A stretch of DNA of 64,000 nt. Origin: Sphingobacterium bovistauri. Lineage in GTDB: Bacteria > Bacteroidota > Bacteroidia > Sphingobacteriales > Sphingobacteriaceae. The notes under the pieces were generated by a model, which saw only the letters and a program-made list of their open reading frames with translations, ran no database searches and had not been told where the DNA came from. The position numbers and the translations under genes were made by a program. Shown here piece by piece: positions 44,227 through 52,656 of the stretch. Every line of letters starts with the position of its first letter. The stretch's first letter is position 1. The stretch spans positions 1 to 64,000 of the forward strand of contig NZ_JADEYP010000007.1 in the NCBI RefSeq assembly GCF_020295405.1, given 5' to 3'.

Positions 44227-46134
44227 TTACCAACCTGGATTCTGATAAAATTCAGGATATAAACTCACATCATTTACTTTTAAAGGCAACCAATAATGTT
44301 TTGCTGAAAGTTTACGTTCCAAGATTACATTTTCACGTATATTCACAATACGATTTTTCGTTGGATCTTCAGGATCAAATGCACCTACACGATCAAATTC
44401 TACTGATGTTTTTAGGGTATATGGTCTTTCGATTAATAATAACCATCTTCTGAGGTCATTAAAACGATGTCCTTCGTAGGCTAATTCCACAGCACGTTCA
44501 CGTCTCAATTCACCCAAGAAAGCATTTACTGAGACTTGGAAGTTTTGATGTATAGGAGATACATCAGCACGCTCACGAATGACATTTACCGCATCCAATG
44601 CTGTTTTTGAAAAGTTAGATGATTTACCACTGATACTATTATTTCCCATTAACGCCGCCTCAGCATACATTAAGTAGACATCTGCTAATCGCATATATGG
44701 TATGTAAATGTGCATATTGGTTCCCCAATCATAAGCTCTATCAAATTTATTAGTCGACAAAGGAATGAATTTGCGTAATGTATATCCTGTACGGCTTCCA
44801 TTTTGAATATTTCTATAGGTTCCACCTGTGTATAGTTGCGCATATCTCGCTTGATCTTCAGTTACATCAACATTGGTAATTGTACCTCTAATCACTTTTA
44901 CACCGTCAAAAAGTATATCGTTATAAAATCTAGGATCTCTTCCTTTCCATGGGTAATTAGGGTCATATCCAGATTCTGGGTCGGTTTTAGTGATATCTTT
45001 TATAGGTAAACCATTTGCCATACCGTAGTTAGCATGTATATAGTTCGCCGTAGGATTGAATTTTATAGCATCACCGTCAGAAATTAATTGTGGGAAATAT
45101 TGCTTACTTAAGCCATAATGTGTTTGATTGGCAGCATTGTATGGACCTCTAAAAATAGCTTCCGTACCGCCTGGTAAAGCCCAGTTTTCACTTGTGGTAT
45201 AGAAATTAGTATAGTATTTATCAAAGGTTACTAATTGATATGGAGTTTGTCCACTTTCGGTTAGTGAAAGCAATTCACCGAAAGCTTCAGCTGCTTTTTT
45301 ACAATAGTCCGCATGATAATTACTATTACCCGTTACTGTTTGGTTCATTAAAGGACTTCCTGCCCATAGGTAATTCTTTCCTAGGTAAGCAAGAGCCATG
45401 ATTTTGTTGATACGCAATTGGTTTTTACCAAGTGTGCGTCTGCCAGCAGCAGTATTGTCCCAATTGATGGGTAGTAAATCAGCTGCTTCCCGAAAATCTG
45501 CTGCTGCTAAGTCTGCGCACTCGTGATAATTAAGACGAGGCAATGTCAATTTTTCATCGCTGGGTAATGCATAATTAATATATGGCATTCCACCAAAATA
45601 CTCCATTAAACGGTGGTGAAACCAGCCTCTAAAAAATAATAACTGACCTTTAATAAGGTCACGTTCTTCTTGCGTAGCCTCGGTCATTTTGTCCATGTTT
45701 TCTAGAGCAATACTAATCTTACGCAGACCAAACCAAGCGGCATTCCATAGATCTTTGCTGGCACGATCACCTCCCATAGTGGAGCTAAAGTCACCCTGCT
45801 CCATCCATCCAGATCCCCATCCATCGTGTTGCGATTGCCATCCCCAAAAGTTTCCATTGTCAATCTTGTGGATAAAGTGATAATCTCCAGCTGTTGTAGT
45901 GATTTCATCTTCCCCCCAGTTCCATGAATTTGTCCAGTAATTATTACTGAAATTTACAACACAATGGTAGAGCTCTTCTGTATACCCTTGGAAATTCACG
46001 AAATTTTTGAAAGCATCATCTGGAGATAATATAGATTCTTCTTCTTTGTCTAAATATTTCTCGCATGATACGAGAGCGGTAGTGCCCAGAATACCACAGG
46101 AAATAAGGATTTTTATATATTTAGAATATTTCAT
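44227..46134 (-). CDS. SusD/RagB-family outer-membrane lipoprotein (copy B, first pair)
   Basis: 635 aa. Lipobox ALVSC, mature start EKYLDKEEESILSPDDAFKN. The stretch GQLLFFRGWFHHRLMEYFGGMPYINYALPSDE and the RRERAVELAYEGHRFNDLRRWLLL block are standard for SusD proteins that bind glycans on the cell surface. The protein is rich in Trp, as expected for sugar stacking. Paired with the upstream SusC (gap 11 nt). It is followed 26 nt later by the second SusC. Confidence 0.95.
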   Translation of the reverse strand: MKYSKYIKILISCGILGTTALVSCEKYLDKEEESILSPDDAFKNFVNFQGYTEELYHCVVNFSNNYWTNSWNWGEDEITTTAGDYHFIHKIDNGNFWGWQSQHDGWGSGWMEQGDFSSTMGGDRASKDLWNAAWFGLRKISIALENMDKMTEATQEERDLIKGQLLFFRGWFHHRLMEYFGGMPYINYALPSDEKLTLPRLNYHECADLAAADFREAADLLPINWDNTAAGRRTLGKNQLRINKIMALAYLGKNYLWAGSPLMNQTVTGNSNYHADYCKKAAEAFGELLSLTESGQTPYQLVTFDKYYTNFYTTSENWALPGGTEAIFRGPYNAANQTHYGLSKQYFPQLISDGDAIKFNPTANYIHANYGMANGLPIKDITKTDPESGYDPNYPWKGRDPRFYNDILFDGVKVIRGTITNVDVTEDQARYAQLYTGGTYRNIQNGSRTGYTLRKFIPLSTNKFDRAYDWGTNMHIYIPYMRLADVYLMYAEAALMGNNSISGKSSNFSKTALDAVNVIRERADVSPIHQNFQVSVNAFLGELRRERAVELAYEGHRFNDLRRWLLLIERPYTLKTSVEFDRVGAFDPEDPTKNRIVNIRENVILERKLSAKHYWLPLKVNDVSLYPEFYQNPGW

Positions 46135-46145
46135 AATAATTGCGA

Positions 46146-49100
46146 TTAGAATGTAATGTTAGCACCCAAATTAAAACGCTTTACAGTAGGGTATGCTCCT
46201 TGTGAAGCCCATCCTGTGCCCGCATAATTTGACTCCCTATCATCTGGCATTTTTGACCAAAACAAGAGGTTATGACCATTTAAGAATACACGTATATGCT
46301 GTAGACCCATTCTGCGGATGAAATTGTGCTCAGTAGTTAGATTGTATGCTAATTCTGCAGTTTTTAGACGTACGTAGGATCCGTCATGCATAAATCTATC
46401 CGCAGGAGAATAGCTGCTTGCGATGGATAACCAACGTGGCATAGGAACATCTGCATTGGTATTGTCACGAGACCAATAGCTCCCTTCCTCATAAGCCAAA
46501 TTACGTTGACGTCCAAAGCTATCAAATACTACTTGTCGAGTTACATTGTTAACCCCATACCACTGTGTCATTAGACTGAAGTTTTTGAAATCAAAACCTA
46601 AAGTAAGGTTATACGTGTTTTGCGGAACGGAAGGAAATGCATAAGGTATATTATCCTTAGTATCTATTATACCATCGCCATTAAAATCTACAATGTGATA
46701 GTTTCCTGGGATTTTTGTTGCATCGTTGTTATCATGTGGTGTGCTGGAATATAATTCATCCCAAGTATTGTAATAGCCAGCGCTTACATGCGTATACGTT
46801 TGGCTAATTTGTTTATCTTCAATTTTTTGGTATTCAGGTAATAGCATAGGACTGTCCCCTTCAATTACTTTGTCTTTAGCATGGGTGAAATTCAAATCCC
46901 CCCATAGTCTCCAATCCTGGTTTAAAGATTTATTGGCTTTTATTTCTACCTCATATCCTTGGTTTTCTACAATCCCCAAATTGGCAACGGGAGCAGCCAC
47001 ACCAAAATAATCAGGAATTGCACGACCACTACCAGGAATAAGTACATCGGTTCTTTTATCTTTGAAAATATTTACTTGCCCCGTTAACAAATTATTGAAA
47101 AGCCCAAAATCAGCTCCGAAATTCAATTTTCTTACTTTCTCCCAACGTACATTTGGATTGCCTAATACATTCTCTTTGAACCATACGTAAGAGCTTCTTT
47201 CTGGCGATTCACCAATAACACCCATATGGGAGTTGCCACCCATTGCCCACTGCGTCAAATAGAGCCATCTTCCAGCGACGTTGTCATCACCAATATCACC
47301 TAAGGATGCTCTCAGTTTTAGCATATTTAATACCGAATTGCCTTTAAGAAAGTTCTCCTCAGACACTAACCAACCTATACCCCCCGAATTAAAGAATCCA
47401 AAACGATATTCTGGAGCAAACTTTTCCGAACCTGTATACGCTCCATTGTACTCAATCATATACTTATTCTTGAAATTGTATGTCGTACGGAATACCCAGT
47501 CTTCGCGAAAGTAAGGCTGCATACTTCCTGTTGCATATTCATTACGATTGAATAATCCCATGGCAGTGAAGTTGTGGTGTTCAGCAATTTTTTTGTTATA
47601 ATCCAACTGCATTTGGTAAAATATTCGGCGATAGGTCTGGCCATTATTTACAGAACCAGATTGCTGTGCCCAGTTAATACCTTCCGCAAATTCAAAACGA
47701 CTTCCGTCAATATTTTGACCGTATGTAGCCAAACCAGTCGTTGGATCAATCCATTTCGATTGCGCATTGTTATATAAATCATTTACACCTCTACCAGCTT
47801 CTACGAATGTATTATCTAAGGATAATGTTCCTCTAGCAGTCAATCCATTCACAAACATGTCAAGTTTCTGTTCCAACATGAAGTCAGAGGTAATGCGATT
47901 GGTAGTAGTTAGTTCTACACCTGAAAGTGCTAATACTTGAGCTGAGTTGATACCCGCTTGCGTATCAGGTGGATAAAAACCCCATGTGCCATCCGAATAA
48001 CGTGGGTAAATTACATCAGGAGCAACTGTATAGGCTGCAATCCAGTACGAATATTGGTTACCACCACCCCAAGGACTTTTACGTGTGCCATGAGAACCGG
48101 CTAAGTTTGTAGAGAATTTTGTAGTAGGTGTTAATTGAAAATCAAGATTAGATCTGACGTTTATACGGTTAAAATTGTAACCTGCGTCATATCCACGATT
48201 ATTATCATTTAGGCGGAACATATCTCCTTCATATAAATAATCTGCACTAGCAAAATATTTCACTTTGTCTGTACCTCCTGCGATGTTAACATTACTATTC
48301 TGTGAGAGAGCATATCCTTTGAATAATTCTTCGGCCCAGTTGGTATTTACATAACGTTCTTTTTCTTCAATATTCGCCGGGAAGCGATATTTGTCAATTA
48401 TGTTTTGTGGCTGATAATATGACCAACTGTCTGGTGATAAGGCTAATTCGGCTTCAATTGCTCGATTACGTAACATCATCGCATCATAAGAATCCATTTT
48501 ACCAGGCAATTGAGATACTGTCTTTACAATATTGTTAACTGTACCGCGCACTGAAGCTCTTCCTTCGCGACCTCTTTTGGTTGTAATGAGGATTACACCA
48601 TTTGCACCACGTACACCATAAATTGCGGTGGCAGAAGCATCTTTTAATACAGAAACTGTTTCAATTGAACCAATATCAACGCTTGACATCGGACGTTCTA
48701 CACCATCCACCATAATCAAGGGTTCGGTATTGTTCCATGTACTGCGACCACGGATTACAATACGAGGATCTTCTTCTCCGGGCATACCAGAACTAGCAGT
48801 TGTAACTACCCCTGGTACATTACCTGTCAAAGCAGCACCTACACTTGAGACACCTCCTGCACGTTCTAAAACTTTTCCAGATGTTTGCGCTACAGCGCCG
48901 ACAACTGTTTCTTTTTTCTGTGTTCCATATCCAACAACAACTGTTTCTTCGATTTCAATTTCAATTGATTTCAGAAGTACTTCAATATTTGTTTGGTTTT
49001 GTACATTTACTTCCACTGTTTCGTGGCCAACCTTTCTTATAACTAGGATGTTATTGTTTTGGGACACTTGAATGGAAAATTTTCCACCGTCATCTGTGAT

Positions 49101-49313
49101 GACTTGAACATTAGATCCTTTGACTAAAATTGAAGCCCCACTAACGGCTCCATTGTTCTGATCTAGCACAGTTCCTTGGACTCTTTTAGTGCTTTGCGCC
49201 CAACTCGTGACAGAAATACTCAATAGTAGAAGGAAGATAAATAAGTAGGAAATTATTTTTCCTAAAAAACTCCTCCAATGCATAATGAGCGAGATGGTAG
49301 ATGTTATCATCAT
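46146..49313 (-). CDS. SusC/RagA-family TonB-linked transporter (copy B, first pair)
   Basis: 1055 aa outer-membrane transporter. Export signal about 1-40 (ending VTSWAQ), CarboxypepD_reg-like domain about 44-119, TonB-box-like EETVVVGYGTQKK (122-134), plug about 133-247 (VDGVERPMSSVDIGSIETVSVLKDASATAIYGVRGANGVILITTKRG), then a 22-strand barrel ending FNLGANITF. It is the first gene of the copy B operon, with a leader of about 260 nt before it. ATG 49313 is one of two adjacent ATG codons, so the start may be one codon off. It corresponds to XusA. Confidence 0.96.
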   Translation of the reverse strand: MMITSTISLIMHWRSFLGKIISYLFIFLLLLSISVTSWAQSTKRVQGTVLDQNNGAVSGASILVKGSNVQVITDDGGKFSIQVSQNNNILVIRKVGHETVEVNVQNQTNIEVLLKSIEIEIEETVVVGYGTQKKETVVGAVAQTSGKVLERAGGVSSVGAALTGNVPGVVTTASSGMPGEEDPRIVIRGRSTWNNTEPLIMVDGVERPMSSVDIGSIETVSVLKDASATAIYGVRGANGVILITTKRGREGRASVRGTVNNIVKTVSQLPGKMDSYDAMMLRNRAIEAELALSPDSWSYYQPQNIIDKYRFPANIEEKERYVNTNWAEELFKGYALSQNSNVNIAGGTDKVKYFASADYLYEGDMFRLNDNNRGYDAGYNFNRINVRSNLDFQLTPTTKFSTNLAGSHGTRKSPWGGGNQYSYWIAAYTVAPDVIYPRYSDGTWGFYPPDTQAGINSAQVLALSGVELTTTNRITSDFMLEQKLDMFVNGLTARGTLSLDNTFVEAGRGVNDLYNNAQSKWIDPTTGLATYGQNIDGSRFEFAEGINWAQQSGSVNNGQTYRRIFYQMQLDYNKKIAEHHNFTAMGLFNRNEYATGSMQPYFREDWVFRTTYNFKNKYMIEYNGAYTGSEKFAPEYRFGFFNSGGIGWLVSEENFLKGNSVLNMLKLRASLGDIGDDNVAGRWLYLTQWAMGGNSHMGVIGESPERSSYVWFKENVLGNPNVRWEKVRKLNFGADFGLFNNLLTGQVNIFKDKRTDVLIPGSGRAIPDYFGVAAPVANLGIVENQGYEVEIKANKSLNQDWRLWGDLNFTHAKDKVIEGDSPMLLPEYQKIEDKQISQTYTHVSAGYYNTWDELYSSTPHDNNDATKIPGNYHIVDFNGDGIIDTKDNIPYAFPSVPQNTYNLTLGFDFKNFSLMTQWYGVNNVTRQVVFDSFGRQRNLAYEEGSYWSRDNTNADVPMPRWLSIASSYSPADRFMHDGSYVRLKTAELAYNLTTEHNFIRRMGLQHIRVFLNGHNLLFWSKMPDDRESNYAGTGWASQGAYPTVKRFNLGANITF

Positions 49314-49398
49314 AGCATTCTTTAAGTTTAAAATTAATTGGTTATTAATTATAGATAAGTTCTATTATTCTCTACTGGTTTCCACTACTCTGTTATAG

Positions 49399-49449
49399 TC
49401 AGAGTGAAGGTGCACCACATAGAACACAAGGTCCATGTTTGTTTTTCAT
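49399..49449 (-). other. Short leader ORF (16 codons) upstream of susC, copy B
   Basis: On the minus strand ATG opens a 16-codon frame starting MKNKHGPC and including Cys-x-x-Cys (CVLC), then a stop. It lies 85 nt upstream of the susC start within the predicted 5' leader. It overlaps an imperfect hairpin (CACTCTG with CAGAG-TAG-TG). Coding status is unproven; a frame this short can occur by chance. Confidence 0.25.
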
Positions 49450-49581
49450 AAGTATAAGTTATTATAATGGCTATATAGAATTATAAACTTCCGTGTAATT
49501 GCATTTATTAATGCACAGAAGGCTTACTTCATGTATAATGAAAAGAATTTCACCTCTCCTTGTAGTTTATAATTGTTATAT

Positions 49582-49589
49582 CAAAAATA
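49582..49589 (-). promoter_or_regulatory. Predicted promoter of the copy B xylan operon
   Basis: On the minus strand TATTTTTG fits TAnnTTTG. It is the aligned counterpart of the copy A box and has the same flank (ATAACAATTATAAAC, against ATACAACAATTATAAAC). No TTG at the -33 position is seen. It lies 268 nt before the susC start, implying a long leader. Confidence 0.6.
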
Positions 49590-49616
49590 TGATATGTTGG
49601 TTTTAAGAGAGAGTAA

Positions 49617-49647
49617 GAATGTCAAAATGAATGATAATAATGTCTAA
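49617..49647 (-). promoter_or_regulatory. Direct-repeat operator, copy B (predicted HTCS site)
   Basis: GAATGTCAAA (49617-49626) is repeated as TAATGTCTAA (49638-49647) with a 21-bp period. A block of 24 bp (49610-49633) is identical to the copy A site, although the surrounding DNA has diverged. It ends 27 nt upstream of the -7 box. A period of 21 bp is what AraC-type half-sites show, and HTCS proteins carry an AraC-type HTH, so this is the likely regulator site. Confidence 0.6.
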
Positions 49648-49812
49648 AAGCATATCATTAGGAGGTTTATATGGTTTTACCTTTTTTTAAGATTGGTCGG
49701 AAATAAAAAAATATTTTTCAATTCAGTGATGTACTACAAGTAATTTTGTAGCATCATAATATTACAGAATAGGCATAATATATGATTTATTTTATGAATA
49801 ATTAGAAATGCA

Positions 49813-49846
49813 AATAGGGTTCGAATAAAGAAAATCGAACCCTATT
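49813..49846 (-). terminator. Terminator of the copy A xylan operon
   Basis: AATAGGGTTCGA pairs with TCGAACCCTATT across a 10-nt loop, just 23 nt after the GH10-like gene stop. On the minus strand the following T-run is weak. The rest of the 555-bp gap 49314-49868 holds the copy B operator, promoter and leader; otherwise nothing. Confidence 0.75.
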
Positions 49847-49868
49847 ATAATATAGTAAAATGGTGTTT

Positions 49869-51593
49869 TTATTTATTTTGGAAGGCTTCAATTACGCCAA
49901 TATATGCTGGTTTTCTTTGGTATCCATTCCTATTTGTAAATATACCTATAGGTTCGTTTGGTCTCCATGTAGACGATGTTAATTGATCTACGGGACTTCT
50001 AAACGTAATACCACCTCTTTGATTAGCTGGAATATTTGAATTATAAACTTTTACAAACCATTTGTACATTTCAGCCTGTTGAACATAGAATGAAGGTGTT
50101 GCAGAAGTTATATTGACACCAATACCAATGTCTAATGCAGAAATTTTTATAAGTTTTCCTGTACTAGCCAATTTTGATAATGCATTTTCTACTTTTGATT
50201 TGTCAGAATCAAAGCTTAATGCAAATTCTGTAGCAATTCCGTCTACTTTGGCACCTTTTTGTTCTGTATAGGCAATAAAATCTTTCAGACCATCTATTTT
50301 ATCAGGATATTCATCCAAATTAGTTTCAGTTATATAAATTTTGTCTGATTGATTTGAATATTGTTTAATCTTATTAATGGCAATCGCAGCATAATCTTTA
50401 CCTAGAAAGTCCTGCCAATAAAATGTATTTGCAGGCAAGGCTGCTCCAGATGGATTTCCTCTTAATAGTGAAGGGTTATTATTGTCCATAGGCTGGTATA
50501 CAACACTCCATGAATTAATTCTATTTTTGCCAGTTTCTCCAATCGATTTTAACCATTTGTCCATTTCATTGGTAATAATTTCTTTTTTCTCTTCTGGTGT
50601 TTTTACGATTGTTTGACCTGGGATTTCCCAATTCATTTTTATATTGTCAATCATGTAGTCAGGTGCACCTGTTTGAGAACCAATAGTTAAGACAAATGTA
50701 TTTAACTCTTTTTGTGCAGGGGTCAAATTGAGATTTGCTATCGGCAAAATCATCATTCCTCTTCCCCAAGCATTAATTGGAATGCCAAAACTTTGCGGAG
50801 ATCCGTAACCCGTCAAATTGGGATTGCCGTAATTTTCTGTAATGGCCATTCGCATTCCAGAACCATAAAATCCACAACATCCATCACCTTTAAAATCGAT
50901 AGTCACATTTTTATAGTAAGCTAATTTTCTACCCGCTGGAAGCGTAATCTTAAATTGAGGGAAGACTGTCGATGGATTTTTCAAAATGTGTAATACTTTA
51001 CCACTGTTACCTGTCGCGATCGGATCAAGGGCTACTTTGGCCGTTGCGTTATTAACATTAGTAGGGTAGGATGTACCGACTGCATCTTTTTCAAAATCAA
51101 CAACATTATCAATACCAGAAATTCCGGGCAATATTACATTTGCTATCAATTTATTTAAGTAACCATCCTGTTGATTTTCATGCCATACTAAGTGCCCCGC
51201 ATGAATAAATCTTGGCGTAGTGTCATTTTTGGATAATGCATTGTCAATTGCTTCTGTATTTATTGTTCCGTCAGTCAATACATTTGTATTATGATTTAGC
51301 GCACCTAATGTAATGCTGTATTCATTAAAATGTGTATTTAGTAATCTGTAGAGTAATGTGTTATTTTGTATATCTGCTATATTAATCTCAGCCCCTAGTT
51401 TAAAGTTCGGTTGAGTACTGTAATCAATATATTTTTTTAATACTTCATAACTGTCTCTGGTTTCTTGATCTATGATACTTTGAGGTTTATCAACAAACAT
51501 CTCTCTATTCTCAAATTCAGCACAGGAATTTAAAATACCCAGTGTTGCAATAGCTAACGTAAAGCTTTTATGAAATTTTATATTTGTTTTCAT
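49869..51593 (-). CDS. GH10-fold lipoprotein lacking catalytic glutamates (predicted xylan-binding pseudoenzyme)
   Basis: 574 aa, lipobox ILNSC (Cys24). The GH10 framework is kept: opening DKPQSIIDQETRDSYEVLKKYID, HAGHLVWHENQQDGYLNKLI (His138), FYWQDFLGKDYAAIAI and RPNEPIGIF near the end. As in the copy B xylanase, a carbohydrate-binding-like module (about 165-323) is inserted after YLNKLI. But the acid/base motif VVNEP reads VVYQP (Gln367) and the nucleophile motif SELD reads SALD (Ala486). In addition TQMH becomes TEFA (456-458), and the WSPLDS tryptophan is Arg532. The frame is intact with no stop or frameshift. It should therefore bind but not cut xylan at the cell surface. Confidence 0.88.
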   Translation of the reverse strand: MKTNIKFHKSFTLAIATLGILNSCAEFENREMFVDKPQSIIDQETRDSYEVLKKYIDYSTQPNFKLGAEINIADIQNNTLLYRLLNTHFNEYSITLGALNHNTNVLTDGTINTEAIDNALSKNDTTPRFIHAGHLVWHENQQDGYLNKLIANVILPGISGIDNVVDFEKDAVGTSYPTNVNNATAKVALDPIATGNSGKVLHILKNPSTVFPQFKITLPAGRKLAYYKNVTIDFKGDGCCGFYGSGMRMAITENYGNPNLTGYGSPQSFGIPINAWGRGMMILPIANLNLTPAQKELNTFVLTIGSQTGAPDYMIDNIKMNWEIPGQTIVKTPEEKKEIITNEMDKWLKSIGETGKNRINSWSVVYQPMDNNNPSLLRGNPSGAALPANTFYWQDFLGKDYAAIAINKIKQYSNQSDKIYITETNLDEYPDKIDGLKDFIAYTEQKGAKVDGIATEFALSFDSDKSKVENALSKLASTGKLIKISALDIGIGVNITSATPSFYVQQAEMYKWFVKVYNSNIPANQRGGITFRSPVDQLTSSTWRPNEPIGIFTNRNGYQRKPAYIGVIEAFQNK

Positions 51594-51608
51594 AGTTGTT
51601 TAGATTTA

Positions 51609-52622
51609 TTATTTCTGTACTGGGTTGAAATATTCAGGGACTACCGCACGGTCTCTAGCAACTAATGTGTCTTGGGTAACTATTTTTCCACTAATTTGAC
51701 GTGCATTCGCCCCACTTCCAATATTAATATTTGTGTAATTAATTTCATAGTTTAGGTATAAAGCGCTTCGATCTTTGTTTCCCCAACTGTTCTTTTCACT
51801 TTTTGTTGTGTATTGTCCAGTACCTGTTGCTGTGTATCCATTAGATGAAGAAGTAATGGTGCAATTCCCGTTTTCATTAAATGTTAGGAGTAATGTACAA
51901 TTGAAAATATTACCGTTATCTGCATCTCTAAATTGAACAGGAAACTCTACTTGATTTAATGCTTTTGTTCTTAATATGTTGACTTCGTCATTTTCTACGA
52001 AAGCCTTGTGACGAATGACATTTCTAGACACACTACCACTCATATTATCAATACCTCTACGTAGGTAGTTTCCATGCCATGGGTTAATAAACTTTAAAGC
52101 GTAGAATACAAAATTCTTATCTTCAAGTACTGTGTCTGCATTACTTACGTTATTAATCTTAATCGGTAACACATAGTAATTTGAAATAGCTAATGGATCA
52201 TTAAAAAAGGCATCTGTTAATTGAACTTGTACACCGCCCATAATTTCTCCTTTTGGAATTACTATATCCTGTGATAGTAATGAGTAGAAATTAGTTGGTA
52301 GTGGTGTTAGTTTTGGTCCATTAGAAGCAAAATATAAATTCGATAATAAATTATTATCAACAGAGTAATTTATTATTATATCTTTTGTATTATCCCTAGT
52401 TCCTCCTAATGTAGCTTTTATCTCAACCTTACGTTCATTATCAAGTGTATTGTCAAAATTATTATCCTCACCTAAGACTATGGTTCGTATAGGATATTGA
52501 TTTGCAAAATAAACTGATTGATAGTCAAAATCAGGATGAACTATTTCTGAATTCTTACAAGAAGAAGTCATGGCTATAATAGATAATACTAGAAGTTTTA
52601 GTATAGATTTTTTACTTTTCAT
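51609..52622 (-). CDS. XusE-like surface lipoprotein (DUF1735/BT_3987-type), copy A
   Basis: 337 aa. Lipobox MTSSC. It runs parallel to the copy B protein: FANQYPIRTIVLGEDNNFDNTLDNERKVEIKATLGG opens it, and GQYTTKSEKNSWGNKDRSALYLNYEINYTNINIGSG closes the DUF4361-like end, with a small extra loop before KIVTQDTLVARDRAVVP. It lies 15 nt before the GH10-like gene and 34 nt after SusD. Expected at the surface as a xylan-binding partner. Confidence 0.85.
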   Translation of the reverse strand: MKSKKSILKLLVLSIIAMTSSCKNSEIVHPDFDYQSVYFANQYPIRTIVLGEDNNFDNTLDNERKVEIKATLGGTRDNTKDIIINYSVDNNLLSNLYFASNGPKLTPLPTNFYSLLSQDIVIPKGEIMGGVQVQLTDAFFNDPLAISNYYVLPIKINNVSNADTVLEDKNFVFYALKFINPWHGNYLRRGIDNMSGSVSRNVIRHKAFVENDEVNILRTKALNQVEFPVQFRDADNGNIFNCTLLLTFNENGNCTITSSSNGYTATGTGQYTTKSEKNSWGNKDRSALYLNYEINYTNINIGSGANARQISGKIVTQDTLVARDRAVVPEYFNPVQK

Positions 52623-52656
52623 ATTTGTTTAAATATTGAGTGAATACAATATTGAA

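Noticed and set aside
48628..49071. 147-codon open frame antisense to the susC gene (also 61684-62169 on the copy A susC)
   Set aside because: Both are antisense to the conserved plug region; similar frames arise at the same place in both copies because the plug sequence is similar. No start or operon context.
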